A DNA stretch of 64,000 nt from Luscinia megarhynchos (taxonomy: Eukaryota > Chordata > Aves > Passeriformes > Turdidae), in NCBI GenBank assembly GCA_034336665.1, contig CM067568.1, positions 45,938,770 to 46,002,769 of the forward strand, in the 5' to 3' direction. A program made the position numbers and the translations under genes. Within the stretch, counting starts at the first letter, position 1. The number at the start of each line of letters is the position of its first letter. Positions 38,101 to 52,337 of this stretch are shown here, piece by piece. Below the pieces are notes generated by a model, which saw only the letters and a list, made by a program, of their open reading frames with translations, did no database searches and was not told the DNA's origin.

Positions 38101-41100
38101 AAAAATTGATTATGTGCCACGACTTATTAAAGATAAAACGAACCCCAATGTCTATTGTAGTTTACTTACCCTTCATTTGCACTAGGAAGATCAGGCTTTG
38201 AAATGCCCTTTGGATGATATTTATCAGAGTTCATTGAAGAGAAAATACACTTGAAAAAAAAAAGCCCAACCAATTCACTTCCATTGCTTCATTTTTTGTC
38301 TGTGATTAATTTGTTAGATTTTTTAGATATTTCATTTTATTTTCATCCCAAATGTGTAATGTTTGTGATTATTGCTAACATGTTTATTGGTGTGTGGTGT
38401 GGAGGCTGCAATCAAACCCAGGGTCCTTCTGTGGTGGATGCTATGCCAAACACAGATTACAGAACATGGTCTAGAGAATGTATTTGTTAACTGTAAGATG
38501 TGATCATGGAAGGTACCTCCTACAAACCAGTGAGAAAACCAGATGTGTGTAATTTTCTGTGAGAGCTGGGTCATGCCACGTGTTGCAGAAGGTACCTCTA
38601 GGTACCATGCCTACAACAGAAATAATGTCAGTGGCATTAGTTAGAAAATATGGTTCTGTCTTGTGGTAAATAACATGGTTTTACTCATGACCATTTCAAA
38701 TGTGACTTTCTGTCATTAAAGATGAAATCCTTAAAGTCCAGTTTATCCTGATTTTTAAATTAGTTTTCTTTCAGTTCAATTTTACAGCACTGAGTGAAAT
38801 GTATAATGGCTAAAGAAAAGCTCAGAATATTTAAAATATTATCTATTTGTTGGTAACTGATCCACAATAACTGTATGAATAAGAGCTGAAAAATAGATTG
38901 AAGACTGAAGCTTATTTTTCTAAACAGACTTACTTTTATCAGTGGTGTTGATGAGATTCTCCAAATATATAAGTCTGGACCATAACTAGCTATTAAATAT
39001 TATTCTTTGTCTGCTGTCTTTCTTACTCTATGAGCTTTTCTCTCTATCTGAACCTACTTTAAAATTTTGTAGACAGTTATTTGCCATACCTCATATACAC
39101 ATTGCTCATTACACATCAGCTGAGAGATCCTCAAAGAACAGATTGCAGTTGATGTGCAAGCAACAGTGATTGGCTTTCTGTAACCAGTGATGGCAGAGCA
39201 AGACCTGTGCTTCCTTGTGTGAAGTAGGTGCTGTGGAAGCACAGCAGAGACAGAAATGCTCTTTCTGCCCTCGTTTTGCTTGTTCCTTCTATCACCAGAT
39301 CCTCACACAGAGACAAAGAGAGAGCCCTGTGTTCTGGCAAGAGAGCTGAGGAAGGAAGATGAGGGTAAAGGATTTTGTTTGCTGCTAGCAGAAGAGGAGG
39401 CAGCTGCCCAGGGGCATCTGTGATGGAGGCTGCTGTGTAACTGGGATGTGCTATGAGCTCTCTGCCTGCTCTGTGATGAAGAGAATTTCCTCTCAGTATG
39501 TGCAGGGGAAAGCCGAAGGGCACAGAGCCACTGTGCTCTTCTGGGGAGTCTGGGGAATGAACGAGGTGAGATAGTTGTATCCATCAGGAAAAAAGTGGTG
39601 CAGACTATTACTGTGATGATGTTGAACAGGCCCTGGCCCTCTGGTAGAAAAAATATTTACATCAGGGGTCTTTAAAGGACCACAAGAGAAAGAAGGAACA
39701 TCAGATTCCAAGGTAAATTGGGAGATCTGCACATAAGTGGCTGTCTGTGGAACAACCCAGCACCTTAAGAAATGAAGACAAGGTTGGTGGTGATTTATGC
39801 CAGGAGGTTACAGAATTAATGGCCTTTGGAGTCCGTAGGCTAGCAACACTGGGCAGCCCATGGTCATTATATTTAGACAAACCTACATTGGGAGGTACAA
39901 TAAAGATCTCAAATTTAAACACAAAAACTAATTGGCTTGCCTATGTGACCTTTATATAGCTAACTTCTGCACATTAACAGAATATCCCTCACTCTGATCA
40001 CCAAAGCATTTCCTGAAAGCAATGTTGCCTTATTGTAAATCAAATTTCAATTGGATCAACCTTTAGTTGGGTCCTTAAAAGAAGGTTGTTATATGTACAT
40101 GTAGGGGATTGGTTGTTGTTACTGATGCTACAGTGTCACTGATGATCTTGGTGAGGGTATAATCACTCATCCCGTGGGTGCATTCCTTGGTAAATGCTCT
40201 TTGTAATTCCTCAGTACAGAGAAAGATGCGAAAACCAAACCACTAATGATGATGGCAATTGCTTCCCTTGGCTGTGTAAACCTGCGCTGGTCTTTTCCTA
40301 CCGTGCAGTACTTATCAAATGGTGCTTTTTCCCCAGTTTCTGTGTGCAGTGTGCACAATATGTTTGTGGAATGAGCAGTTACTCAATACACTGATCACTC
40401 CTCACACTTCAGTGTGACACTATGTCTGCTTTGCAGCACACTTCAGCCTAAATGCAGAGTTGCTTCCTTCCTAAAGCCCTTCACAAACACTAATGAATTT
40501 TCAAAAAGCAGTTTCTATATCCACCCTGTAGATCACGATGTGAGGCACAGAATTATTCAGATGGAGACTCTGCTCGGTGCGGGGGCTCAGTGGGGTACCG
40601 AGGCCCTTGTGGGCTCTGGGCAGCACTGCAGCACCTGCTGTGCTCAGGGCTTCTGTCCTGTTCTGTTCAGTTGCAGCTGTGAGCCTGCCCTCCTGCAAAC
40701 TTGGCTCCAGGATTTCGAGTCAAGCACTCAGAACATGAAGAACAAACAGCTAACCACAACTTATGAGAAATTCAAGTAATAGCTGATTATTACAATGTTA
40801 TTTTTTGGCAGAGGCAAGGTTGGATTCCCAGGAGAGCACTTAGCTAGGAGACAGTAATTCCTCATCCTAAAATTTCCTGCCTCGTGCCATCTGTGCCTTC
40901 CAAGTTCTGCAGCATGCTGACCAAAGACCATATGTTTGTGGACATTTTTAAAAATGTGCATCCCTGATTTATACCCAGAATAGGTTCATCCTATAAATCA
41001 TCTATCTGTTTAGACTCTGCTATGGCCCAGCTGGATCTGGATGTCATAAAGTGCAGTTACTGATGTTAAAAATAATTTTCCACTGGAACTTAGACAGAGC

Positions 41101-41274
41101 TTTTGATTACATAGCATCAGCTGAATTTGTAGCACTGACTGGAATTTGTCTATGTATTTAATGTATGGATCAAATAACTAACTGATTGGGAAGTTCATGC
41201 TAGAAAGATGATAGTAGATGATCAGTGGGAGGTACAAGAACTGATGACATGCAGATAAAGCATTCTATTCTATG
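35111..41274. other. Intergenic DNA between BTBD7 and COX8C, left part
   Basis: This is AT-rich DNA without a recognisable exon, RNA gene or repeat family. A short inverted repeat (CTAATATAT, 6-nt spacer, ATATATTAG) is near 36079. Short ORFs, including 121 codons at 40414-40779 on the plus strand, resemble nothing I know. Confidence 0.7.
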
Positions 41275-41735
41275 CATAGAATCATAGAATCAATTAAGTT
41301 GGAAAAGACCTTTAAGATCATTGAGTCCAACTATTAACTCAGCACTGCCAAGTTCACAATAATCCATGTTCCTAGGAAAATGTAAATATTCCTTACTGCA
41401 ATTTAAGTTCACTACTTTTTGTTTTGTCAACAGCAAACACAAGAAACACGTTATTGTCTTAGTATAAGCCTGAAATAAGTCACCTTCTCCCCTCCTTCTG
41501 TACTTAGACTAAATAATTCAAACTTCTTCAGCTTTTCCCTGTGGATATGTTGTGGTTCTTGGTTGTTTTCCTTACACTTCTTTGTTGTCTTTGTGATTAG
41601 TTCACAACTTTCTTGAAGTCCAGGTCCCAAACTAGAAGCCAGATTGCAGCGCAGGTTATACCAGTAGCATGTGCTGTAGGGGACTCCTTCAAATGCTTCA
41701 CAGGTGATGCTTTTGTGCAATCTCCCAATATTTTA
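41275..41735 (-). mobile_element. Old CR1 LINE, 3' portion, minus strand
   Basis: 41275-41375 reads as the reverse complement of a CR1 3' end: ATAGAATCATAGAATCAATT, then AAGTTGGAAAAGACCTTTAA, then GATCATTGAGTCCAACTATT. Further into the element, 41500-41700 resembles the reverse complement of the upstream part (CTAAATAATTCAAACTTCTT, GGTCCCAAACTAGAAGCCAG). It is heavily mutated, and part of the middle seems deleted. The outer boundary near 41735 is approximate. No coding capacity is left. Confidence 0.75.
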
Positions 41736-44700
41736 CCTTCTTGTATTTTGTGAGATCAGTTATCCTGGGTGCAGAATATTCTGTCCTTTGTTATTTGTCC
41801 AAATTTTTCCTTGTTCATGTTGCATTGCCTGTCGCTGAGACAAGTTGGCTTCATTACACATACCTCCTGTTTTATCTCTCTTTGCATTACCCTGCAACTG
41901 GGCCATTCATGTTATTCTGAGTAAGTACAAATTTTCTGAGACTTCTTTTCCTATTGGTCATATTTTCCTTAGGACTTGTGAGTTCACTGATTTTCATAGA
42001 AAGCACACTTTATGGTCTTTTTTTTGCTGTTCTTCCTCATCCTCTTCTCAAAAATGAGGAACACTGACTTCCTAGTCTCAGCTACCTTTTCTCTACATAC
42101 TCAACCAGTTTCTCTCTACTGCTTGCAATCAAATGGAAAGTGAGTTCTTCTACCTGTATTCAGAATAAACATATCACTAAACATCTTCTATGAGTTTTTT
42201 GGACAATCTGTTCTATATAAAAAAGAATTCAAGATGACTCCCTGCTGCCTCACCCTCGCTCTTTGCACTTTGCAGTAACTTCCTGTCCCTTCAGTCTCTC
42301 TTCTAGCAGTATCCTTGGCACTCATGTAGATTAGGAGCATGAGGAAATAATCAATAAACTGGTGAGGCTTCCTCGTTTCATGAAGACTCAAGTCTTGGAA
42401 AGAAAGAAAGCTATGAAGCATCGACTGAAGATATTTTGCCTTTTCAGACTGAGAGGTGTGTAAGAAAACAGTGTGGGCTGTTCTACAGGTGGGACTGACC
42501 TGTTTTGCTTCATGACAGTAGTAGTGATGATGGAGCCAGGGGCATTTGCAATTCCACACCAAGCCACAAAGCATTTCAGAGGTAAATGAAATGTTATTGA
42601 CAGGTTTTAGTTAAGAAGTAACAGGTAATGAAAACCTATGACTCCTACTGTGAGATCTGAGATAACATTGAGAGTGTCAGCAGTGTCTTGTTATGAGAGA
42701 AAAAGTGCATGGAAAATCACACTAATACTGACAGTAAGATTCTGATGAGACCTTTTAAATAAGAATTTAAGATGAGGAGGTCCTGCATGAACATAGTGGG
42801 ATCCTGTTATATTCATGGGATAACTGCTGGAGATGAGGGACTGTATCCCTAGAACACTGCAACCAATGATTAGAATTTGCTGTACCTGCCCACAACATAT
42901 ATGGGATGGGTAGGACTCACACATCCCATGAAAAGCTTCGAGCTAACAGCCAGAGTGACAGCAATTGCCTGAATGAGATGATTGCTTTGGAAGCCCCTTT
43001 TAAATAGAAGTAGGTTTAAGCTGTGTCAGATGTTGACTGATGATTCAAGGGTTTTTGTATGCAGAGTGTAGGTGCAGATCCTAACAGATAAAGTGAGCCC
43101 TGAATGCAGTAAACTGAAATTGATATCACATCACAGTGATTTAAATTAATAATGTGCTGAAAGTCTGGTTTTGCTTACGTTTCAAGATTTTGACTCTGCC
43201 TCCCTTTTTACCTTTGATGTTAACGTTCACTGCAGAGTGATCTTTGTTTTCTCCCAAGCACTTTCATCCTCTGCCTCAGGCCATCCCATGTACATGGGAG
43301 GAGATCTGTGTGAAAGGTTTTTTCAAATCCATCCTTAAAATTAATTTCTGCTATGAATCTTATAAGCAATGATAAGCTGCTGCTGTTTGCTGTGCTACCT
43401 GTGGTGTTCACCTCATTACTCACCACTTTCAAAATAAAGGAGCCTAATGTGCCAGAAGGTGTTACCTTGGTAAGACCAGTTCTGCTTCTGTAGACCTTTG
43501 CAGCTGTCTGAGGATGTTAAAGCATAATCTGGCTATGAAAATTGTGTTTTAGGGTAAAGAGAGGCCTCTGAGGCTTTGTTGGGACAGTGAGCCCACCAAT
43601 TCCTTTCATGAAAGAAAAAAATTTTCCCCTTGGTGTCTGATTCTCCTCCTAGCTCACTTTCTAAAGAGTTGCTTTATTTGACCTGTTTAGATTCTAGCCT
43701 AACTCCTAAAGTAGTTTGTATATTGCTATATGGATAGCACCCAGCCTTGTGGAATAACATCTACTGGCAATCCATACCCTGCTGAATTACACCTGTGCTC
43801 AGGAGAGACCAATCCAGGATTAGGCATGGTGATCAAGTCTTTTATTAGAACAATGGAACTAATGCAGCCAAGCTGTTACATCACTGCTTGGGGATATTAA
43901 CCTAATTCCAAGAGTAGTACAGATATTTAGCAAGGTGCTGGGCATTTCTTTGCAGCACACCAGAGATGTACCCTTAGATTCCTACAGGCTGTATTCACGT
44001 CCAGTCCATAATCCTCTGCAAGCAAACTTTGGAGGTAAAATGACTGTTGCAGGCAGAAGACAAAAATGTCAAAGACCACCAACTGGAATGGATGGCCTGG
44101 CTCTGGACTGGACCCAGGATTCCAGTATCCTCCAGAGTTAAACATGGCAATTACATTGTGATGCTTACCCATAACAGCAGAAAAAACCAAAAGATTATGT
44201 GTTCTTGAGACCTCATGAAAAAAGATACAATCCTCTGGAGATTTTAAAAGTAGCCACAGAACATTTATGCAAATTGGATGAATGGAGGTACTGATTGGCT
44301 TGCTTTTGCAAGCCAAAATCTGATAACAATCAGCTATTGGGATGAATTTTTTATTGTTTTGTCCAAAATCCAGTGTGTTGAATGATCATACCATGGGTTG
44401 TCTCTTCCCTCTGTCTGGGTTGGCCCAGTGCCACTGCCCTCAGTTGTACAATGCCAGTTTATACCAGCTGGGACTCCCGACTATGGTTTGCTTGTTCATC
44501 AGGTTCCAAGGGAAAAATATACATAGCAATTAGCTCTCATACTGCTCTTTAAAAAAAAAAAAAAAAGAAAAAGAAAAAAATAATCTCATCTACACTTTAA
44601 ATAGAAAAGAAAAGCTAAATACTGTTCAAGGTAAAGTACTGAAATTTTGGTGTCTGAAACAAAAATCTGATATTTTCCCACTAAAATTTATAGAAACACT

Positions 44701-47700
44701 ATCAGTGGTGGATTTAAGATAAATCTTCAAATTGTCATAAAGGCTCTCTAGGAAAGGCTTTCAGAGGAATTCAGCATTTCATTGCTTCTACCAGTGTTAG
44801 CAATATATTGATTATTTTTGTGATTGCAAAAAGGGCAGCAGCCAATTTGGGTCTTCACCACCTACAGAAATACCTGCTGGAAGAACTTGCAAAATGCTCA
44901 GCTTTTCTCAAAGCAGTTGCTGTGTATTGGATGTGAAACAGAATCGGAAGCAAAAGCAGCATCCTCCTTATCCTTATAGTGCCTGCACTTCCCAGGAAGC
45001 GCCTTTCAGTGTCTGGGGGGTCAGACTGCCTGCCAGCCCCCAGCACACCCAGGAGCAGCCAGTCACACTGCACTGTACCGTTCAGAAGCTCAGACTTTCA
45101 GCAGAGGCTTCGCTGGATTTAGCTGTGCCAGAACCATGGGAGAAATCTTAGCCTGGTCATGTTAAGTAATCCCTGTATCCCTGCTCTTACACCATTGACT
45201 ATTGTTTGAGCTTGCAGAACAAAAATGTTCTATACTGCATACAGCAGCCAAAAGCATGGCAGAGAATATCTTTTGTCCCAGGTTTCAAGCAAGTTTTAAG
45301 TTGTTTCTCGTGCTACTTAACAAGTGGATAAAAATCTTATCCTTCAGGAGAACAAGACCAGAGCAAAGTTGTTGTACACACAACCAGCTGTAGGTAACTG
45401 AGCCTGCTTAGTGTTACACAATGAATTAGTGCCATCTACAGTGTGAAATGGGTCTTGAAGATGGAAAGCTGTCAGAGGTTAAAACTACACTCAAAACAAA
45501 ATAGCATGCACAAAAATTACCTTACAATTTAAAAACTAATAAAGTCACGATAAAAAGACAAAAGAAATTAAATTAAAAGCTTGCAATGTATTAAAATAGC
45601 AAGAGAAAATTTAACATTGTTTAATAGAAGTTTTGCTTTTGAATATGCTTGATTTCAGCACAGATTGATGTATTCATATGTTACAGAAATTTTTTTTCTC
45701 AGCTTGTTTATTTTTGCTATTGTTGATCTAACTGAGCTTGAAGTAAATGACAAAATGTCGCCTGGTGTCCTTTTTAACAAGCTTTATGCAATAACATGTC
45801 AAACCTGCTCTGGGTCCTCTGGTGTCATAAATATTACTTACCTACACTTCAGGAGCAGAGAATCTGAACTCAGGTAAATTCCATATTGTGTAGTTTTCCT
45901 TGTTAATGCAGTTAATCAAAACCTAAGAGGATGTTGTCCTTTTGAGGTGCCCTTTTGATCAGGGCACATGAACATTTGGTTGGGCTTTAGCTATTCACCT
46001 GGAAAGTTGTCTCCATTATCTCTTCTGTGCTTTGTTCAGACAGTAAACTAAAAGGGGGGATTTTATGATGATAAACTGAATTATTCATTTCTTTTTCTCC
46101 TCGTACAGTCTCACAGCAAGAGGGCTGAGCCTGATTGCTCATTAGCCTTTACATGCCATAAATACAATTTGGGATGGAGAATGAGTTTCTGATGAGTTTT
46201 CTCTGGATGTGGAGTTATCCTAAACTCTTACACAAATTGGCAATCAGGTTCTGAAGGCAAGAGCAGTGTCCCAATTTCTGCAGTACCTCAGTGTCTAAGT
46301 GGAACCTCTAACAATGATCTTTGAGAGACACCAATAGAAATGGACTTCTCCATTTGCCACTACTGATATTTCTAAAATTAAATGGATTTGAGAATAGGAA
46401 CTGAATAAGCAAGCTCTTATCTCGAGGTCCCTCACCACCTTCCTCACTACTCCCCTCTCCCTCCTTTCCTCTTTGCTCACATTTCTCCTCAGAATTTATA
46501 TGTCTTTGCATTTAGACCCACTGTTTTCTTCTGTCAGTGATATTATGTCTATTTTACTTAGGGTAATACATGGCAAATTCAAGAACATACTTTGTCCTTT
46601 TTTTATACACACTATGCATAGCAGACTTATTAATATTGAAGCAATACATGCAGTAATATAATGTACCAGCCATTTTTTGCATGAAATTCCTAAGTGGTTG
46701 GAAATACCCATTCTCATTTATGAGTATGGACACTGATAGGTCCATTCAGAGAGCCCACACCAATTGTGAAAACCCTGTTTGATTTTCTGAGCCTGGGAGC
46801 AGTCAGGCATCAATTCATGCCATCAAATGTCACTACTTAACCAAGTTGTCTTTGTTAGGAGCAGAGCCTCTCTCAAAGTCAGTAGAGGAAGAAGGCAATA
46901 TGCATTGTAGATTCAGATTTTAGGGGCACAGTGGTAGAAAGGGAAGATCTATACAATCGAAGAAATCAAAACAATGATAGAAAGAATTTGTAGTGTCCAT
47001 GCTCCTAAATTAGATACCCTGATAAAGCCTGGGGGATTAATTCACTGGAGACAGGAGCTGAGAGGAAGGACACTATTATGTTTTTTTTCCTTTAGAATCA
47101 AAACAGCTGTAGAATTATGAACAATAAGTCTGTTATGTCTGTGTTCAAGGACATGAGAATGAACCAGCTGTTTTTATTAGAAGGACTAAGTTAAAGAAAT
47201 ACCTGCTTTCAATTTTTTCTTCTGCTCAGAAACTGTAAAATGTCAAATACTCAGTAAATGCTCAAGGCAAAACGCTATCTATAATTAGCTCGTAAATGGT
47301 TTGTTTATTCAAAACACAGTGATGACTTCAGTGTTATTAAGCCTACTTGGGCAATGCTCTTGAGCAATATGTATTCCAGATTATTAACATGCAGCATCTG
47401 ATCCCAGCATTTGGTTCTTCTCTCTGATACATTCTAGAAATTCATGAGAAACTTCACTCAGGGGAATGAGATTTTCCTTTGCGAAACGGGAGCGGGGCTG
47501 AGCTCTGCTGTCCCCAGGTGGCAGAGTGAGCCCTGGAGAGACAAAACCGCCCCGCTCACAGCTTGGGGACACTCAGGGTGCCCTGCCTGGGGGCTCCCTT
47601 CACCTCGCCAAGTCCTATTGTTGCATTGAAAAAACCCACTTCCAGCCTTTTCTTTCAAAGGTGCTTCCCATACCGCTTAAACAAATGTTCCAGTGAGGTT

Positions 47701-50700
47701 CAGAACGAAAAGGTCATGAATGTTTATGTTACAACTCATCTAGATTGTGTCTATTGCAGAGCGTGTTGTTCTGTATCTAAAGAAGCAGCTCACAGTAGAA
47801 TCGCCACCAAATCTTCTGTATTCTACTATAATTATTGAGTTGCAATTTGTGGAAAAAGTATTACTGTTATCAGGCACATCTGTAAATGTCTAATGTATTT
47901 CATTTTATTGAAGGCAGTTTTAAAAAATGTGTCCAAGGAGTAGAAATATAATCTATTTTCTTGCAAGTATGAATCTTATTCAGGGCAGGTTAAAATGTTA
48001 GAAATTTCTCATTAGAAGAAAATAAACCCCAGCCTTCAAAAAACTTCAAGGCAATTACAGTTGCTTTATTTTCAAATTCTTATATTTCACCATAATTCTA
48101 CAGGTTAAATACCACCATCATTACAATTGTCCTAAATTTTTATTACTGTAAGACTCGTCTTTTGAATCCTTCTGTATCTCAATGCATCTTTGATTTTCTG
48201 TGGCAGTGATAGCTCAGAAACTCGTTCATTCCTACTGACAATGTTTTCTTCTGTGAAAAAACAAAGACAATCACAAATAGTCTTTCAACTATAACATCAA
48301 GAGATTTATTTGTAGGAGTATTATTATAAACAGACCAGGGAAAAAATCCCACAAAACCCCCAATGGTTAAAAATTATCCCTCCGGTAATGTAATTAGAGT
48401 AATTTTATCAGGACTGTGGATCTGAAGATTAGTGATAATGAGTGATATTTTTCAGACAAGCTTCAATATGTGTTTAGTTCTGTATGTTCTATTTTCTTTA
48501 AAATAAGGATTTCAAAGTTTATGTTCAGGGAGAGTTAACAATTTATGACCAGCATTAGCTTACTGCACACTCAACTCACCTTTTTAAATAAAATAAACAA
48601 GTAACATCATGCAGAAATCAAACTGCTTGAAGAGCCTTACACTGTTATCAACAATCTTCCCCCAGGAGCAAATGAGGGAGAAAATGAGCTACAAAATCAG
48701 GGGGTGGGTGCTGTCTCAGTGTATTAATTGAAAGCGCTTTGCAGTGGCACTAATGGGAATGTTATTGCCTGCACCACTGCACCAGTGGCTGGAGAACCTG
48801 CCCTAGGACCTGCTCTCTCTGCTAAGGTGTGAGGAAATGGTACTAGCTAATGAAAAGGGACCTCAGCAATTCAAAAGCAAATTATTCCAATGACAGCAGT
48901 CTAAAGAGCAAATACTCTTAAAAGCAGGGCTCTGAAAGAGTGAAGGAGCAAGGAACCACCCTGTGGGATTTGGGGAAATCTCATATACTTAGGGAAAAAT
49001 ACAGAATGTATTTTTATGGTAGACAAGATGAAGAAAGCACCTGGATAAGCTGTGCCAGGAGAGCTTTGACATCCTCCTGCCATTCTGAAGGGACCAATAA
49101 CAAATCTAGGAACAGCCAGGGGCTTTTCAAACCTAAACTTAATGTGAGAAAACTCCTACTTGTGTTCACAAGTGCCTAAGTACTGTCTGGATGGTTGGCT
49201 ATGTGAGTATGGGGGAGGTTGGAGCAGGCTGAGCATCCCCAGGCACTGAATGAGGCAGACTGAGAGAGGAACAAAAGGGCCAGTGCTGAGCCAAGAAGAG
49301 TTGAGCCTTTTGGGGAGCACTTTTGGCAAATATTGTTCAGTGCCATGTGAAAATAGTGGTGTGGCTGTCAGTGCCAGGTGCAGCACTGTCTGAGCAGGGG
49401 CTGTGGTAATGGGGAGCAGTGGTTTGGATTTACAGCTCAGTTAGTGGAAGGTGTGTGAACCAACTACATGCAGGCAACACCAAGGTGACCACAGCTCACA
49501 GCTGAAGTGGGAAAAAATAGATTTTTTTTCCATCATCTCACTGGCTGAAGGATTCCAAAATCAGAGACAGATTCTGCTAAGCTCATTTTAGCAGGGGCGA
49601 AGTGTGGCTAAGCCCGAGTCCTGTGTTACAGGAAAAAGGGGTCTTGGGCATGCACAAATCTTCCCCAGGCTGTGTTTTACAATCTCTGAAATTCTTATCA
49701 CCCTTCCCCCTTACAAAAAGGCCGCCAGCCTGTCTGAGGAATGTTGTTGTGTTTGTTAACAACACTTTGTTATCTGGGTGAGAAAGCTCTTCTGTAGCAG
49801 ACAGAAAACAACTCAAATACAATTCAAATTCATGAATTGTCTCGCACTGTGAGAAGTATCTCCCAGGTGCAAGGTCGGTCTTTGAGCGAAAACAATTCTA
49901 GAAACAACTTATTTTCTTCTCCTTGCCAAGCTTACATTTTTAACCCTTTCATCCCCACAGAAGATTTGATAGAAGAATAAGATTATATCTCATCTTCTAG
50001 AGAACGTTCAGAAAGCTGAAAAACAAGTGCCAAGCATGGCAAAATTAATGAGGCACTGTTGCTATTGTAGGACAGTGTTTGATTTCATTTTAATAGCTAG
50101 AGTAGTCTGAGCAGGACATAGAAAAGAGAATTTCAGTATAAATTTATGAAGTTTCCAATCTTCACAACTATAGAGAAAAAGAAAGTCAATGCAGAGCGCA
50201 TGAAACACAAAAGCAAATAGCTGAAAACAAGTAGCAGAACTCAAACCCTATTATTTTAAAATGTCATGTATCATATATCTAGGGCAATCTCTTGCTGATA
50301 GAGGGTCTGTCTCAGGAGTTTGGTTGCTTAGGGTTATGCACCGTGTGCTTAGCTGCAGTTGCCTCAGCTGATGAATGTAAATCAGTCTTTTGCTTTCTGG
50401 TTACTTTAGACAGGTAGGATATTTAGTGTTTGGAGAGAATTTACAGGAAAAAAAAACAACTTGTTTTCTCATCCTCCATAAAAGTAAAGCAATTAAATTT
50501 ACCGAGATAACAAAACCACAGCTCTGGCAAATAACATGCCAGATATGTGTGTTCGATCACTGATCCACTTCTGTTAGTTTGTGTAGACTTCTAACTTCTT
50601 GCTCTTCACACCTTGCTAACATATTCTGGACGTTGTCAAAAACCCTCATTCTGAGGCTCTCCCCACCATCAGTGTGTTGCAGACTGACCCTGAAGTGAGC

Positions 50701-51588
50701 TTCAAGTGTCTACTCTGATGAGTAATTAGAGAAGGATGTTATAGTTACACGATTCAGGATTTGATAATTAAAAGCAGGAGAAAGCACAGCAAAAATTAAT
50801 AAAATGTATTTAGAAATGAGTAGGGAATATAATAAAATAAATCGCCTGTGTACTGCAGCTGAGTAAAAGTCTTCATGTCTGCATATAATGAGCACAGAAT
50901 TAATCTATCAAAAATGTCCACAGTCTATAGCTGAGGGGAGGATTATTTACTTCCTGCTTCTCCACCTCTAAATGCACAAGTAACACATTTTAAACAGATA
51001 TGCATAGACTGTCAGATGTCTGATTGCTATGGCTGAGAGCTGACTAGCTATAAACCAGCCCTAGTTTGCAAGATGAGTTATTTAATCAGCACAGTGCTGG
51101 TTCCTGGGCTAACAGCTCCTAAGCTTAGGCTTAGTGCCATGGCACTGTAGCTCTGCAGTTCTGCAGAGGAGTAGACTTGTCCATCTCTGTGTCTGCCCAG
51201 CTACTTGTGTGCTTGAATAATCTCCTACCAGAAATGCTGATAACATTTTTCTGCCTTTGTCTGTTACCCTATCACACATTTTGCTTTGATCCTGAACCCA
51301 GGCAGGTGAGTTCAGATTTCCCTGCTGTGGAAGGTTGCTTTCTCAGCAGGGAAACCTCACAGCTCCACTGTACACACGGATCAATGATGGTTTGGGTAGG
51401 GTGTGCAGGAAGGAGATATCCTCTGCAGTGGGAGCAGGGAAGCATTTTATTCAAGGTACTGTCATTTATGGGTCAGTATGCATGAAAGTAGTAAGTGAAT
51501 GGAAGCAAGAATTCCAGAGAGTGTGTAATTGGAGTGCAAGCATTTTGTGTGGAGGCACATATGTGAGAGGAATGTTGGAATTGTCTCT
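41736..51588. other. Intergenic DNA between BTBD7 and COX8C, right part
   Basis: This is mostly AT-rich DNA without identifiable genes. It includes a moderately GC-rich patch at 47480-47620 and an A-rich run at 44551-44580. A possible but unproven LTR-like stretch is at about 43790-44340. Confidence 0.65.
44551..44580. repeat. A-rich simple repeat
   Basis: A16 is followed by GAAAAAG and a further A run, giving 30 nt of almost pure A. It is not clearly attached to any retroposed gene. Confidence 0.9.
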
Positions 51589-51744
51589 ACAAACGAGCTG
51601 TGAATCTGCTGATAGATAAGGCTAGCACTGGGAGATAAAAGGAACAATGGGATGGATTCCACTGATTGATGAATGGAAAAAGATATTTGCCTTCACAAAC
51701 AAACTGCAGGTTTGCTGATAAACGAAATTGGATATTGGAAGATA
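51589..51744. repeat. Imperfect tandem duplication, about 106-bp period
   Basis: Blocks at 51589-51637 and 51695-51744 align over about 50 nt (ACAAACGAGCTGTGAATCTG against ACAAACAAACTGCAGGTTTG). Roughly two thirds of positions are equal, including a shared TGCTGATA core and GGGAGATA/GGAAGATA ends. Looser similarity extends upstream of each block. It directly abuts the solo LTR starting at 51750 and may be the remnant of an older element into which that LTR inserted. Confidence 0.6.
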
Positions 51745-51749
51745 CAGGA

Positions 51750-52260
51750 TGTCGGAGCCTTAGGGAAGAATCTTCATGGCGAGATGAGAAAAGACTCACA
51801 CATCAATATGATGGAAGTCTAATCCGTTTATTAATTGTACAGTGCTTCTTTTATACTTTAAACATCGTTGCAACACGCGAGGCCAGCAAACATATCATTG
51901 GTTAGTAAGCATCGTCCATATATTACTTGTTATTTGTTGATTGGTTTCACGCGTTTTTACGGCAATTTCTCCATCTCTTGGCTCAAGCAATCTAGCACCC
52001 TAAGTCAGTCACGTCTCTTCTACCTATTTGCTACTTTACCATATTTTCTCTGCACGTCTACCTTCTTACTTGCTACTTTAATGTACCTTGTCAGTCGTCT
52101 ACTTTTTCTGCTCTAAGTCTTTCCCATCCGCTCATTGTTATTATTTTGTATCTCCTTTATGAATAGCTCATTGTCAGTATTCTCTCCGAACAGTACAGAA
52201 TTATGCAGTTCTCTTAAAGTCAGTCTCTCATATTCATGTAACACAGCCAGAGCCCCGACA
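51750..52260 (-). mobile_element. Solo LTR of an endogenous retrovirus (ERVK/alpharetrovirus-like), minus strand
   Basis: This 511-bp element is bounded by TGTCGGAGC and GCCCCGACA. It is flanked by ACAGGA on the left and ATAGGA on the right, a 6-bp target duplication with one mismatch. On the minus strand a TATAAAAG box (51855-51848) is followed within about 25 nt by an AATAAA signal (51832-51827) and a U5-like stretch to the end, giving a very short R region. The 6-bp duplication and short R suggest an ERVK or alpharetrovirus-like source. No internal retroviral sequence flanks it, so it is a solo LTR left by recombination between two LTRs. It carries no genes. Confidence 0.8.
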
Positions 52261-52337
52261 ATAGGAAAAACTATGGGAAAACAGAGAAAAAAACCTATGA
52301 ATTATATAATAATTAAAAATTAAAAGGAAGGGTTAGG

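Noticed and set aside
40414..40779. 121-codon plus-strand ORF in the intergenic region
   Set aside because: It has no family resemblance, is Cys/Ser-rich without a pattern, and has no promoter or splice evidence.
47444..47658. Possible exon in the GC-richer patch at 47.5 kb
   Set aside because: Frames are open on both strands but show no similarity and no convincing paired splice sites.
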